Assembly (NCBI RefSeq): GCF_011806405.1
Contig: NZ_JAATOW010000029.1
Location: 1-64,000, forward strand
Length of the DNA: 64,000 nt
Reading direction: 5' to 3'
From: Pseudooceanicola sp. HF7
GTDB taxonomy: Bacteria > Pseudomonadota > Alphaproteobacteria > Rhodobacterales > Rhodobacteraceae
Shown piece by piece: positions 8,116 through 16,608 of the stretch. A program made the position numbers and the translations under genes. Each line of letters opens with the position of its first letter. Positions within the stretch are counted from its first letter, which is position 1. The notes beneath the pieces are model-generated. The model saw nothing but the letters and a program-made list of their open reading frames with translations, searched no databases and had not been told where the DNA came from.

Positions 8116-9981
8116 TCATTCCTGTTTCAACTGTCCCGCGGGGGCCTGGCCCGCCGGGGCCCCTTCCGAAAGGTCCCCATCGATCCGCCGGGCATAGCCC
8201 CTTGGCGTGAACATCCGCGGCCCCTCGCCCAGCTTCGCCAGGCGGGAGTTGGACGATCCCACCAGCACCACGGTCAGCATGTCGACCTCGTCCACCTGCA
8301 ATGCGTCCAGCCGCCGGTAGACGATCCTTTCCTCCGGCCGGCCCAGGTTACTGGCCAGCATGACCGGCGTATCCGCGGGCCGGTGCTGCAACAGCAGGTC
8401 GCGCGCCTCTGCCAGCAGGGTGCGGCGGGTCTTTGACACGGGGTTGTAGAAGGCGATCACGAAATCGCCCTCCGCAGCCGCCTTCAGGCGCCGGTGGATA
8501 TCGGCACGCGGAGTCAGCAGATCCGACAGCGAGATCGCGCAGAAATCATGCCCCAGCGGCGCCCCGGCGCGCGCGGCCGCCCCCTGCAGCGCAGAGATCC
8601 CCGGCACGCAGACGACCTCGGCCCGGCGCGCGTCATCGCTGACGCCCTTCTCGCCTTCCGGCCTGTCAAGCAGTTCAAAGACCAGCGCCCCCATGGCGTA
8701 GATCCCCGCATCACCCGAACAGACCAGCGCGACGTTGCGCCCCTCGCCCGCGCGTTCCAGCGCATAGCGGCAACGCGCCTCTTCCCCGCCCAGGGGGAAA
8801 TCGCTGCGCTGCTTGCCGGCGGCCAGCGGCCCCAGCAGATCGATGTACAGCCCGTAGCCCACCAGTTCGTCGGCCTCCGCGATCAGGCGCGAGGCCTCTG
8901 GCGCACGCCAGCTGGCCTGCCCCGGTCCGATCCCGACGACCGAAAGCCGCCCGCGGGCCCGCCCGCGCAGCTCCGTGATCACCTGCGGGGCCAGGGCCAG
9001 CGCGCAGGTGGCATGTTCCGTCTTGCGCTTCACCACGGCCAGCTGCGCCGCGGGCCCCGCGCCGGCCAGCGCGGCGCCCTCGGCCACGCCATGGCAGCCG
9101 GTCTCTGCGAAGACCACGTCAGAGGGGGTCGCCAGACGGTCCGCCTCGGCCTCCAGCTCCGCGCCGGTGAAGACCCGCATGGGCAGGCCAAGATCGCGCG
9201 CCAGCTGGGTCACGGCTCGCTCGTCGGCCTTCAGATCGATGGAAAAGACACCCCGCAAGGCCCCCGGCGCCACGCCAGCCTCTGCCAGAACCTCGCGCAC
9301 CAGTGCGGCCAGTTCCTCGGGCGGGCAGTTGCGCGACGCCCCGACGCCAAGCGCATATTTCTGCGGGTGAAAGGCCAGCACACCCGGCGCGGCGGGCGCA
9401 ACGCTCGCCGCGATCGGCACCGGCGCGCCCTCACCCGATTGCGGCAGATCGGCCAGCCAGGCGGCCTCTGCCAGCGCCTCGCCCGACAGATGCGCCGGTG
9501 CGCCCGCCAGCAGGCCCGCCATGGCGCCCTGCGCCAGCTCCGGCGTGCCCAGCACCCAGCCTTCGGGTGGTGCATCCAGCGCCAGGCCCAGCGTGACCTC
9601 TCCGGCCGTGGTCAGTGCCGCAACGCCCCCGAGCAGGTCCGACAGGCCCTGCGCCATCCGGTTCGCGCCCCGGTGCCCGCCCAGCAGCGGCACCACGACG
9701 GAGCCGTCATCGCTGACGGAGATCACCGGCGGCTCACCGCGCTTGTCCCCCAGAAGCGGCGCCACGGCCCGCACCAGGATCCCGCTGGCACAGACACCGA
9801 TCACGGGCCGCCCGGCAGCAAAGGCCTCGCGCGCGAAATCCAGCGCATTGGCAAAGCTCTCGTCCGCGCCGGAAACCCGGCCCTCCCGCCCATGCAGCGG
9901 CACGCCCAGGTGATCGGCAATGCGGCGGGCAATCGTGGCGCCCGCGCCGGAAATACAAAGAACGACAGGTGTCACAGCCAT
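8116..9981 (-). CDS. cobJ: CbiG-type cobalt-precorrin-5A hydrolase / precorrin-3B C17-methyltransferase fusion
   Basis: A 621-residue two-part protein. The N-terminal third resembles CbiG, with VCASGILVRAVAPLL and VPLLGGHRGANRMAQ, followed by the CobE/CbiG C-terminal domain (LGVGASRNCPPEELAALV, then FSIDLKADE). From about residue 355 it is a CobJ/CbiH methylase (SVVGIGPGQASWRAPEA, VCSGDAGIYAMGALVFELL, GHDFCAISLSDLLTPR, AFYNPVSKTR), which methylates C17 with ring contraction. CbiG opens the delta-lactone in the anaerobic route, so a full CbiG half beside aerobic-type genes is notable. It overlaps cobI by 10 bases. Confidence 0.9.
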   Translation of the reverse strand: MAVTPVVLCISGAGATIARRIADHLGVPLHGREGRVSGADESFANALDFAREAFAAGRPVIGVCASGILVRAVAPLLGDKRGEPPVISVSDDGSVVVPLLGGHRGANRMAQGLSDLLGGVAALTTAGEVTLGLALDAPPEGWVLGTPELAQGAMAGLLAGAPAHLSGEALAEAAWLADLPQSGEGAPVPIAASVAPAAPGVLAFHPQKYALGVGASRNCPPEELAALVREVLAEAGVAPGALRGVFSIDLKADERAVTQLARDLGLPMRVFTGAELEAEADRLATPSDVVFAETGCHGVAEGAALAGAGPAAQLAVVKRKTEHATCALALAPQVITELRGRARGRLSVVGIGPGQASWRAPEASRLIAEADELVGYGLYIDLLGPLAAGKQRSDFPLGGEEARCRYALERAGEGRNVALVCSGDAGIYAMGALVFELLDRPEGEKGVSDDARRAEVVCVPGISALQGAAARAGAPLGHDFCAISLSDLLTPRADIHRRLKAAAEGDFVIAFYNPVSKTRRTLLAEARDLLLQHRPADTPVMLASNLGRPEERIVYRRLDALQVDEVDMLTVVLVGSSNSRLAKLGEGPRMFTPRGYARRIDGDLSEGAPAGQAPAGQLKQE

Positions 9982-10676
9982 GGATCCTCTCCCTTGGTCA
10001 GGAGGATGAGTGAGAAATAGGGCGCGGGGTCCGGCGCCTCGGCAAGCGGCAGGATGCGCTCCTGCGCCAGGGTCGCTCGTTCGATGTAGAGGGCGCGCTC
10101 CAGCAGACCCATCCCGGCCAGTACGGCGCGGATGCGCCCCAGGTGGCGGCCCAGCTTCATGATCGCCACGCTTTCCGCCTCCGAGATCCGCGCCCGCAGC
10201 TCCCCGTCGGACAGCGGCCCGGGCAGAACGGCCACCCGTTCGTTGCGCGCCGAAAGCGGCCGCCCCGCCCGTGCAGAGGCGGCAGAGACCGATGTGACCC
10301 CTGGCACGACCTCGACCGCGAAACGCGCCGACAGACGCGCATGAAGATACATGAAGGAGCCGTAGAAAAATGGATCGCCCTCACACAGGCAGACCACGTC
10401 ACGGCCGGCAGCAAGCACCTCCGCGATCCGCGCCGCGCCCGTGTCGTAGGCGGCCTGCGCCGGCCCCCGCGCGGGGGTCATCGGCACATCCATCACGATC
10501 TCCTCCACGCCGGCCGGGATCAGCCCGGCGGCGATAGAGCGTGCGAAACTCGGCTCACCGGGCCGCGCGGGATAGGCGATCACCTCTGCGGACCGGATCA
10601 CCTCCGCCGCCCGCAGGGTGACAAGGCCGGGATCCCCCGGCCCCAAGCCCACACCATATAGTCTGCCCGCGCTCAC
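9972..10676 (-). CDS. cobI: Precorrin-2 C20-methyltransferase
   Basis: A 234-residue SAM-dependent methylase that adds the C20 methyl group to precorrin-2, the first committed corrin-specific methylation. Visible motifs are YGVGLGPGDPGLVTLRAAEVI at the N-terminus, CEGDPFFYGSFMYL and VPGVTSVSAASARAG, all in the family order. It lies 73 bases after cobL, a gap filled by a REP-like repeat, and overlaps the next gene by 10 bases. Confidence 0.93.
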   Translation of the reverse strand: MSAGRLYGVGLGPGDPGLVTLRAAEVIRSAEVIAYPARPGEPSFARSIAAGLIPAGVEEIVMDVPMTPARGPAQAAYDTGAARIAEVLAAGRDVVCLCEGDPFFYGSFMYLHARLSARFAVEVVPGVTSVSAASARAGRPLSARNERVAVLPGPLSDGELRARISEAESVAIMKLGRHLGRIRAVLAGMGLLERALYIERATLAQERILPLAEAPDPAPYFSLILLTKGEDPWL

Positions 10677-10683
10677 GGCTGCC

Positions 10684-10722
10684 CCTTCTTCTTGCCTGGA
10701 AAACTCCCGCCGGAGGCTCCCG
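10684..10722 (+). repeat. REP-like dispersed repeat, copy in the cobL-cobI gap
   Basis: Reads CTTCTTGCCTGGAAAACTC followed by CCGCCGGAGGCTCCCG. Near-identical copies lie at 12601-12640 (opposite strand) and 27927-27963 (inside cobN), with degraded copies at 26341-26380 and 30831-30860. Confidence 0.7.
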
Positions 10723-10749
10723 TCCCCGCCCCGCGCACCAACCGTCCGC

Positions 10750-11949
10750 TCATCGCTTGATCATGCTCCATTGCAGGACCGGCATCGCCGGCCGCCAGCC
10801 GTGCAGGCCGCCAATCGGCGCGGCCCGCTCGACAGAGACCCGTACCAGCTCGCCGCCATATTCCGCATGCAGGGCCAGCATCAGCGCCTCGCTTTCCAGC
10901 GTCACCCCATTGGCCACTAGCCGCCCGAGGGGCTTGAGCGCCGCCCAGGCGATGTCGAAGCTTTCCCGGCTCAGCCCGCCCCCGATGAAGACGGCATCCG
11001 GCGCGGGCAGGTCCGCCAGCGCCTCCGGAACCCGGCCTTCGACCAGCCGCAGGCCCGGCGCCCCCAGTTCCAGCGCATTGCGCGCCGCCAGGTCGCGGCG
11101 GTCCGCCCGTGCCTCGATCCCGATGGCGCGCGCATCCCGCGCCGCGCGCATCCATTCCACCGCGACGGAGCCGCAGCCGCAGCCGATATCCCACAGCAAG
11201 GCGCCCCGCATGGGCATCAGCTTGGCCAGGGTCACCGCGCGCACCTCGCGCTTGGTCATCGTCCCATCGCTGGCAAAGACCTCGTCCGGCAGCCCCGCGA
11301 CACGGGGCAGAAGTGCGGCATCCGGTCCGGCCAGGCATTCCACGGCCATGATGTTGAAGGCCGGCACCGCGTGATCCCAGGACTCCGCGATCCCGTCAAA
11401 GCGCGCCTCGCCCGGCGCGCCCATCTCTGCCAGCACCGTGATGCGCGAGGGCTCATAGCCATTGGCCACCAGCAGCCGGGCGATCTGGCCCGGCGTTTCC
11501 CCCCCGGTTGTCAGGATCAGCAACCTTGCCCCCGGCGTCACATAGGGCAGAACCTGCTCTGCCGGGCGGCCATGGGCGGTCAGCGTCTCAAGATCCGCAA
11601 GCGACCAGCCCATGCGCACCGCCGCCAGCTGGAAAGCCGAAAGCTGGGGATGAAAGCGCAGGCCCTCCGGGATCTCCCGCGCGATCCGCGCACCGACGGA
11701 GTACCAAAGCGGATCCCCGGTGGCGAGCACGACGACCCGCCGCCCCTCAAGCTGTTTCAGCTCCGATATCAGCGCATCGAAAGGCGAGGGCCAGGCGCGC
11801 CGCTCGGCCTTCAGCCCCTCGGTCAGCGCGTGGTGACGCGCCCCGCCCAGGATCACCTCCGCGCTTTCCAGCAGCGCCTGGACTGCCGGCGAAAGAGAGG
11901 CCATGCCCTCTGCGCCAATCCCGACGATATGCAGCCAGGGCTCAGCCAT
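10750..11949 (-). CDS. cobL: Precorrin-6Y C5,15-methyltransferase (decarboxylating)
   Basis: A 399-residue bifunctional enzyme with both expected halves. The N-terminal CbiE-type methylase begins LHIVGIGAEGMASLSPAVQALL; the C-terminal CbiT-type methylase has VFASDGTMTKREVRAVTLAKL and the SAM-binding stretch LLWDIGCGCGSVAVEW. It methylates C5 and C15 and decarboxylates the C12 acetate. The fused form is the aerobic-pathway arrangement. It overlaps cobH by 8 bases. Confidence 0.94.
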   Translation of the reverse strand: MAEPWLHIVGIGAEGMASLSPAVQALLESAEVILGGARHHALTEGLKAERRAWPSPFDALISELKQLEGRRVVVLATGDPLWYSVGARIAREIPEGLRFHPQLSAFQLAAVRMGWSLADLETLTAHGRPAEQVLPYVTPGARLLILTTGGETPGQIARLLVANGYEPSRITVLAEMGAPGEARFDGIAESWDHAVPAFNIMAVECLAGPDAALLPRVAGLPDEVFASDGTMTKREVRAVTLAKLMPMRGALLWDIGCGCGSVAVEWMRAARDARAIGIEARADRRDLAARNALELGAPGLRLVEGRVPEALADLPAPDAVFIGGGLSRESFDIAWAALKPLGRLVANGVTLESEALMLALHAEYGGELVRVSVERAAPIGGLHGWRPAMPVLQWSMIKR

Positions 11950-12571
11950 CCCTGAGGCTCACCGCCAAGGCGTTGACCGCGGCCGAGGCCATGGCCGATC
12001 CGCCCCGCCGCCCCCGCAGGGTGACGAAATCGCAGCCGCGCGGCCGCTCGGCCAGTTCTGCCTTGCTCTCCGCCGCCCCGACGAAACCCACCGGGAAGCC
12101 CAGGATCAGCGCCGGTTTCGGCGCGCCGGCCTCCAGCGCCTCGAGCAGGTGGAACAGCGCGGTCGGTGCATTGCCGATCGCCACCACGGCCCCCTCAAGG
12201 TGCTCCTTCCACAGCTCCACGGCCGCGGCGGAACGGGTCGTGCCCAGCTCCTGCGCCAGCCCCGGCGTCTGCGGATCGTTGAGCGTCACGATCACCTCGT
12301 TGCCCGGCAGGAACCGCCGGATGATCCCCGCGCCGACCATCTCGCAATCGCAGAGCACAGGCGCGCCGGCCTTCAGCGCGGCCCGGCCGGCCGGAAAGGC
12401 CGCCTGGGAAAAGGCCAGCCGGTCCGCGACCTCCACCATGCCGCAGGAATGGATCACCCGTTCGGCCAGCATGTCGAGCCCGTTGGGAAACCGCTCCAGC
12501 CGCGCTTCGCGGCGGACCGTTGCGAAGCTTTCTGCGTAGATCGCAGCGGGGTCTTTCAGGTAGGGGCGCAT
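11942..12571 (-). CDS. cobH: Precorrin-8X methylmutase
   Basis: A 209-residue CobH/CbiC protein that moves the C11 methyl group to C12 to give hydrogenobyrinate. The stretch AERVIHSCGMVEVADRL contains the catalytic His expected in this family, and CDCEMVGAGI and ALILGFPVGFVGAAESKAEL are further family blocks. The ATG at 12571 is preceded by a REP-like repeat separating it from cbiX; downstream it overlaps cobL by 8 bases. Confidence 0.94.
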   Translation of the reverse strand: MRPYLKDPAAIYAESFATVRREARLERFPNGLDMLAERVIHSCGMVEVADRLAFSQAAFPAGRAALKAGAPVLCDCEMVGAGIIRRFLPGNEVIVTLNDPQTPGLAQELGTTRSAAAVELWKEHLEGAVVAIGNAPTALFHLLEALEAGAPKPALILGFPVGFVGAAESKAELAERPRGCDFVTLRGRRGGSAMASAAVNALAVSLRDG

Positions 12572-12600
12572 GATCGGGCCTTTGGAAGGGCGGCGGGGGC

Positions 12601-12640
12601 GGGAGCCTCCGGCGGGAGTTTAACGGCAAGAAGAAAAGGC
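12601..12640 (-). repeat. REP-like dispersed repeat, copy in the cbiX-cobH gap
   Basis: On the minus strand it reads CTTCTTGCCGTTAAACTC then CCGCCGGAGGCTCCCG, matching the copy at 10684-10722 except for a few bases in the centre. It fills most of the 71-base gap. Confidence 0.7.
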
Positions 12641-12642
12641 GG

Positions 12643-13794
12643 TCAGTCCGGTTTGCGCCGCGCGCTCTCGGGTCCATGCGGGTGTTTGGCATGGGGGTAC
12701 TCGGGGTGGTGATGGTCATGCTCGTGGGAGTGGCCATGCGCATGACCGTGATCATGGGAATGCCCATGGTCGTGCCCATGGTCGTGGTCGTGCCCGTGAT
12801 GGTGATTATGCCCATGGTCGTGATCATGGTGGTGATGGTGCCCCGCATCCAGCCGGCATTCGCCGGTGCAGAAGCTGTCGCACAGCACGCAATCCTCCAC
12901 GTTGGAGCCGGGGGCGGATGCGCCCTGGCCTTCGACGTGGTGGTGGTGGCTTTCCTGGGGCGCGCCGACCTCGGCCTCGAAGCCCAGGACCTGGGTGCGA
13001 TACTTGCAGGTGGCGCAATTGGGCGGCGGGATTTCCCCGACCTGTTCGGTCACGCGCTCCGCGAAGGTGGCCAGCACCTGCGGGTGGTCGTTGAGGTAGC
13101 CGGCCTTGACGAAGCTGATCTGCGGATGAGCCTCCGCCACGCGGTCGGTGAAACCGTAGATCCGGTCGATCAGGATGCCGGTGAACAGGAAGTAGGGGAA
13201 GACGAGGATCCGCTTGTAGCCCAGCTTGGCCGCATGGGTCAGGCAGGGTTCCACCAGCGGGAAGGTCACGCCGGAATAGCCCACCTCCAGCCAGCCGAAG
13301 CCCAGGCCTTCCTGCAGCATCCGCGCTACTTTGGCGACATTGCCATTGGCATCCGGGTCAGAGGCCCCGCGCCCGATGACCACCAGGCAGGTTTCCTCGT
13401 AGGGAACGACCTCCTGCTTGTCGGCTTCGGCCATGGCGATCTGCACCCGGTCGGCGGCGGCGGCGATCATCTTGGGATCGACGCCCAGCTCCCGGCCATA
13501 GGTGATCTCTATCCCGTGCTTGGCGGCATAGGTGTTGAGCACCGTGGGAATGTCGTTCTTGGCGTGCATGGCCGCGAAGAGCATCCCCGGCACCGCCAGG
13601 ATCCTTTCGCAACCCGCATCGCGCAGCCGGTCCAGCCCGTCGCGGATCACCGGGTTGGCGAATTCCAGATAGCCATAATCCACCGGCCATTCCGGGGGCA
13701 GCAAACCCGGCAGCTTCTGTGCCAGTACCGCGAACTCATCCACTGCCGCCTGGCTGCGCGAGCCATGGCCGCAAATCATAACGCCCGTCTTCAT
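12643..13794 (-). CDS. cbiX: Sirohydrochlorin cobaltochelatase-type protein with histidine-rich tail
   Basis: A 383-residue class II chelatase of the CbiX type, expected to insert cobalt into an early tetrapyrrole (sirohydrochlorin in the anaerobic route). The metal-site His sits in MICGHGSRSQAAVDEF; the second half carries LVFPYFLFTGILIDRIYGFTD, and both halves show the duplicated chelatase fold. After about residue 265 come cysteine pairs (CATC, then CVLCDSFCTGEC) that could hold an Fe-S cluster or metal. The last 70 or so residues are almost all His, Asp and Gly, like a metal-storage tail. Its gene sits 58 bases after a small membrane-protein gene and upstream of cobH. A siroheme ferrochelatase role is an alternative. 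Confidence 0.88.
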   Translation of the reverse strand: MKTGVMICGHGSRSQAAVDEFAVLAQKLPGLLPPEWPVDYGYLEFANPVIRDGLDRLRDAGCERILAVPGMLFAAMHAKNDIPTVLNTYAAKHGIEITYGRELGVDPKMIAAAADRVQIAMAEADKQEVVPYEETCLVVIGRGASDPDANGNVAKVARMLQEGLGFGWLEVGYSGVTFPLVEPCLTHAAKLGYKRILVFPYFLFTGILIDRIYGFTDRVAEAHPQISFVKAGYLNDHPQVLATFAERVTEQVGEIPPPNCATCKYRTQVLGFEAEVGAPQESHHHHVEGQGASAPGSNVEDCVLCDSFCTGECRLDAGHHHHHDHDHGHNHHHGHDHDHGHDHGHSHDHGHAHGHSHEHDHHHPEYPHAKHPHGPESARRKPD

Positions 13795-13852
13795 GCCGGT
13801 CCTCTTTCCTTGATCTTTGACGCCCCGCGGGATCCGGCGGGCGGCCTGGGGG

Positions 13853-14071
13853 TCAGGCCCCGGTCAGCTGCTCTTTGCAAAGTTCTTCGCCCGCTTCTTC
13901 CTTGCGGCGCCCCTTCATGGCCTTCAGCGCGGAAAGCGCGATGGCCGCGGCAAGCGCAGCGACCCCCAGCCAGTGGCTGTGCCCCGCGACATCGGCCAGA
14001 TGGCCCGGATGCGCTGCTGCCGAAAGCGGAAGCAGTGCAAGCGCAAGCCCGGCGCAAAGATATGCTGGCAT
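13853..14071 (-). CDS. Small His-containing membrane protein (DUF6732-like), first gene of the cob block
   Basis: A 72-residue protein. The ATG at 14071 has AAGGGATCG upstream and starts a signal-like segment (PAYLCAGLALALLPLSAAA) followed by HPGHLADVAGHSHWLG and a second hydrophobic helix; the longer reading to 14200 has no sensible N-terminus. The tail is charged (KGRRKEEAGEEL). The layout resembles DUF6732 proteins and the small periplasmic His proteins near cobalt genes. Its place ahead of cbiX suggests a part in cobalt handling, which is inferred only. Confidence 0.55.
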   Translation of the reverse strand: MPAYLCAGLALALLPLSAAAHPGHLADVAGHSHWLGVAALAAAIALSALKAMKGRRKEEAGEELCKEQLTGA

Positions 14072-14115
14072 CGATCCCTTGTCCTTTCCTGTCGGTCCTG
14101 GCCCGGCGCGAGAGG

Positions 14116-14149
14116 AAAAAAGACAGGGGGCCGCCTCTGACGGGCGGTC
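14116..14149 (-). promoter_or_regulatory. GC-rich hairpin followed by T6 in the leader of the cbiX operon
   Basis: On the minus strand GACCGCC and GGCGGCC pair around a short loop, followed 7 bases later by TTTTTT (14116-14121). It lies 45-78 bases before the small membrane-protein gene and might be an attenuator. I looked for the cobalamin riboswitch core between 14072 and 14462 and did not find it. The rest of that gap shows no gene I can support. Confidence 0.3.
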
Positions 14150-14462
14150 TCTCCGACGATGCGCCCCCGGCCCCCGGTCTGGGTCGGCCTTCGGACGCAC
14201 TTCTTTCCGGCCTCATGCGGGCTCGTCTCCCTATTCCTTAGCGAAGCCGCCTGCGCCATGCAATGCGCTGCATCCGCGCGATCCGCCGCGGCCGGGCCGC
14301 CCCCGAACAGCCCGCCCGATCTGCACGGGCTTTGGCCCCCTGGGCCGCCCATGTGCACCCCCGCACCATCCCCCTGCATGAGCTTGGATTTTACAGCGTC
14401 GCCGCACGGCCTATCTATAGGCGCAACAGACGGTATCCTCCGTCATCACGAAAGGAACACGC

Positions 14463-15455
14463 ATGGGACTTCTCGTAGACGGGAAATGGGTCGACAAATG
14501 GTATGACACCGAAAAATCGGGCGGCGCCTTCGAACGCCAGGCCTCCCAGTTCCGCAACTGGGTGACCGCGGACGGCAGCGCCGGCCCCAGCGGCGACGCG
14601 GGCTTCAAGGCGGAAAGCGGGCGCTATCACCTTTATGTCTCCTACGCCTGCCCCTGGGCCCACCGGGCGCTGATCTTCCGCGCGCTGAAGGGGCTTGGCG
14701 ATCACATCTCCGTCTCTGTCGTGCATCCCCACATGCTGGACGAGGGCTGGACCTTCGACACGGATTTCGACGGCTCCACCGGCGATACGCTCTTCGGGCT
14801 CGACTACCTGAGAGAGATCTACCTGAAGGCGCAGCCCGATGCCTCCACCCGCGTGACGGTGCCCGTGCTCTGGGACAAGAAGACCGGCACCATCGTGTCG
14901 AACGAAAGCGCAGAGATCATCCGCATGTTCAACAGCGCCTTCAACGACATCACCGGCGACAGCACGGATTACTACCCCGAAGAGCTGCATGACGATATCG
15001 AGGCGCTGAACGACCGGATCTACGACACCGTCAACAACGGCGTCTACAAATGCGGCTTCGCCACCAGCCAAAAGGCCTATGACGCGGCGATCACGCCGCT
15101 GTTCGACAGCCTGGACTGGATCGAGGACATCCTGCAGCGCAACCGCTACCTGGCCGGCTCCAGGCTGACGGAAGCGGACTGGCGGCTGTTCACCACGCTC
15201 ATCCGCTTCGACAAGGTCTATCATTCGCACTTCAAGACCAACCTGAAGCGCGTCGTGGATTACCCGGCGATCTGGGGCTACGTGCGGGAACTCTACCAAT
15301 GGCCCGGCGTGGCCGAAACGGTCCACTTCGACCATATCTGCCACCACTATTACTACAGCCACGACACGATCAATCCGCACCGGATCGTGCCGATCACGGC
15401 AGAGCTGGCGCTGGACAGCTCGCATGGGCGCTCAGAGCTTCCGGCGGAAAGCTGA
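14463..15455 (+). CDS. Glutathionyl-hydroquinone reductase-like glutathione S-transferase
   Basis: A 330-residue Xi-class (YqjG/ECM4) GST. The redox Cys lies in YVSYACPWAHRALIFRALKG (about residue 63), and the C-terminal helical domain has the family blocks ESAEIIRMFNSAF, NDRIYDTVNNGVYKCGFATSQ and RLTEADWRLFTTLIRFD. These enzymes reductively deglutathionylate glutathionyl-hydroquinones. The gene stands alone, divergent from the cob block, so its link to B12 is only positional. The ATG follows AAAGGAACACGC. Confidence 0.9.
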   Translation: MGLLVDGKWVDKWYDTEKSGGAFERQASQFRNWVTADGSAGPSGDAGFKAESGRYHLYVSYACPWAHRALIFRALKGLGDHISVSVVHPHMLDEGWTFDTDFDGSTGDTLFGLDYLREIYLKAQPDASTRVTVPVLWDKKTGTIVSNESAEIIRMFNSAFNDITGDSTDYYPEELHDDIEALNDRIYDTVNNGVYKCGFATSQKAYDAAITPLFDSLDWIEDILQRNRYLAGSRLTEADWRLFTTLIRFDKVYHSHFKTNLKRVVDYPAIWGYVRELYQWPGVAETVHFDHICHHYYYSHDTINPHRIVPITAELALDSSHGRSELPAES

Positions 15456-15480
15456 CCGCGCCCCGGGCCGAAAGTTGAGC

Positions 15481-16005
15481 CTACTTGAGGCGCGCGTTCT
15501 GCTGGCGCGCCTCGGCTCCGAAATGCTCCACCATGGCGGCGATGTCAGAGGGCGGCGCCTTGGAGTTCATCAGCGCGCAGGCGTTCGTCGCGTGCTGGAA
15601 GATCGAGCCGTCCGAGAAGAAGCTGGTATTGGTGACAAAGATCACCCTGGTTGAGGGCTGTCGGTAATTGGCGAAATCCGCGATTGCCAGGGCAGAGCCC
15701 TCGGTCAGCACCAGGTCCAGCACGATCACGTCATAGGTTTCGTTGCGCAGGCATTCGATGGCCGCTTCCTGGCCATGCACCAGCCGCGCCGCGCTGCCGT
15801 GACGATCGAAATGGCGTTTCCAGATCCAGCCCAGCTGGGTTTCGCTTTCCACGATCAGCACCCGCATGGGGCTGACGGGCTCTTCCTCTGGCCCGGCATT
15901 CGACAACGGTTCGGACCGGTCGTCCGGGGCGGCCTCCGGCTGGTCTTTGCCGCCGGGAACCGCGGTCAAGTTCGCACCGGGCGGCGCCTCGTCGGGGGCC
16001 TCCAT
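15481..16005 (-). CDS. Single-domain response regulator (receiver)
   Basis: A 174-residue protein whose C-terminal 128 residues form a receiver domain: RVLIVESETQLGW, the phospho-acceptor Asp in YDVIVLDLVLTEG, the Thr of VIFVTNTS and the Lys in ALMNSKAPP. The usual acidic pair is only partly kept (ES instead of ED/DD). The first 46 residues are acidic and proline-rich, so translation may instead begin at the internal ATG (15867), which has AGGAAGAG some distance upstream. No output domain and no histidine kinase are nearby. It converges with the GST gene (26-base gap). Confidence 0.75.
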   Translation of the reverse strand: MEAPDEAPPGANLTAVPGGKDQPEAAPDDRSEPLSNAGPEEEPVSPMRVLIVESETQLGWIWKRHFDRHGSAARLVHGQEAAIECLRNETYDVIVLDLVLTEGSALAIADFANYRQPSTRVIFVTNTSFFSDGSIFQHATNACALMNSKAPPSDIAAMVEHFGAEARQQNARLK

Positions 16006-16239
16006 ACGGTCATACCTACGGCGAAACCCGATCAAGAGAGGACTCCTTCCAGGCGGCCTGCCCGGCGCGCGGTTACGATTTGTTAAATCACTATGCGCCC
16101 CAATGGATAACAAAGTCTTAACGCGCCCGGTCCGAAAGGGGTGCTGCGTTAATGATTTGCAATTTTGCGCCACCTGCGGTGAATGGGCGCCGATGCGGCC
16201 CGCAAAGGGCCCGAACTCAGGCCCTGGATAGGAACGCGC

Positions 16240-16608
16240 ATGACCACCTGGATCACGATCTGCGACACCTGCAAGCAGGAAGGCTGGGTGGCCGATGGCC
16301 GCCCCACCGATGGCGAAGCCCTGGCCGATCTGCTGGAACCCCTCGCCGCAGAACGCGGCATCCGCACGCGGCGGACCTCCTGCCTGATGGGCTGCACCCA
16401 TGGCTGCAACGTCGCCGTCCAGGCAAATGGCAAGCTTTGCTACACGCTGGGCCGCTTCGGACCCGAGGCCGAGGATGCAGAGGCCATCGCCGATTACGCC
16501 CTGCTCCACCAGCAAAGCGACACGGGCCAGGTGCCCTACCGGCAATGGCCGCAGGGGGTAAAAGGCCACTTCGTGACCCGTCACCCGCCCCTGCCGGAGA
16601 ACGATTGA
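16240..16608 (+). CDS. DUF1636 cysteine-containing protein of the cobalamin locus
   Basis: A 122-residue protein with paired cysteines ITICDTCKQEGW and the block TSCLMGCTHGCNVAVQANGK, the pattern of DUF1636 proteins (a thioredoxin-like (2Fe-2S) ferredoxin type), often found in B12 clusters. I chose the ATG at 16240 (AGGAAC upstream) because the first cysteine motif follows directly. Its stop overlaps the cobC start (TGATG), so DUF1636, cobC and cobD form an operon. Its role is unknown; electron transfer or metal handling are guesses. Confidence 0.75.
   Translation: MTTWITICDTCKQEGWVADGRPTDGEALADLLEPLAAERGIRTRRTSCLMGCTHGCNVAVQANGKLCYTLGRFGPEAEDAEAIADYALLHQQSDTGQVPYRQWPQGVKGHFVTRHPPLPEND

Noticed and set aside
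12676-14241. Plus-strand frame starting with a Met/Val-rich hydrophobic run
   Set aside because: The run is the antisense of the His/Asp codons of the CbiX tail; it is not a membrane protein.
14072-14462. Second cobalamin riboswitch upstream of the cbiX operon
   Set aside because: I searched both strands for the GCCACTG box and the CCCGC-ACTGT core; neither is present, although a GGGAG segment and hairpins occur.
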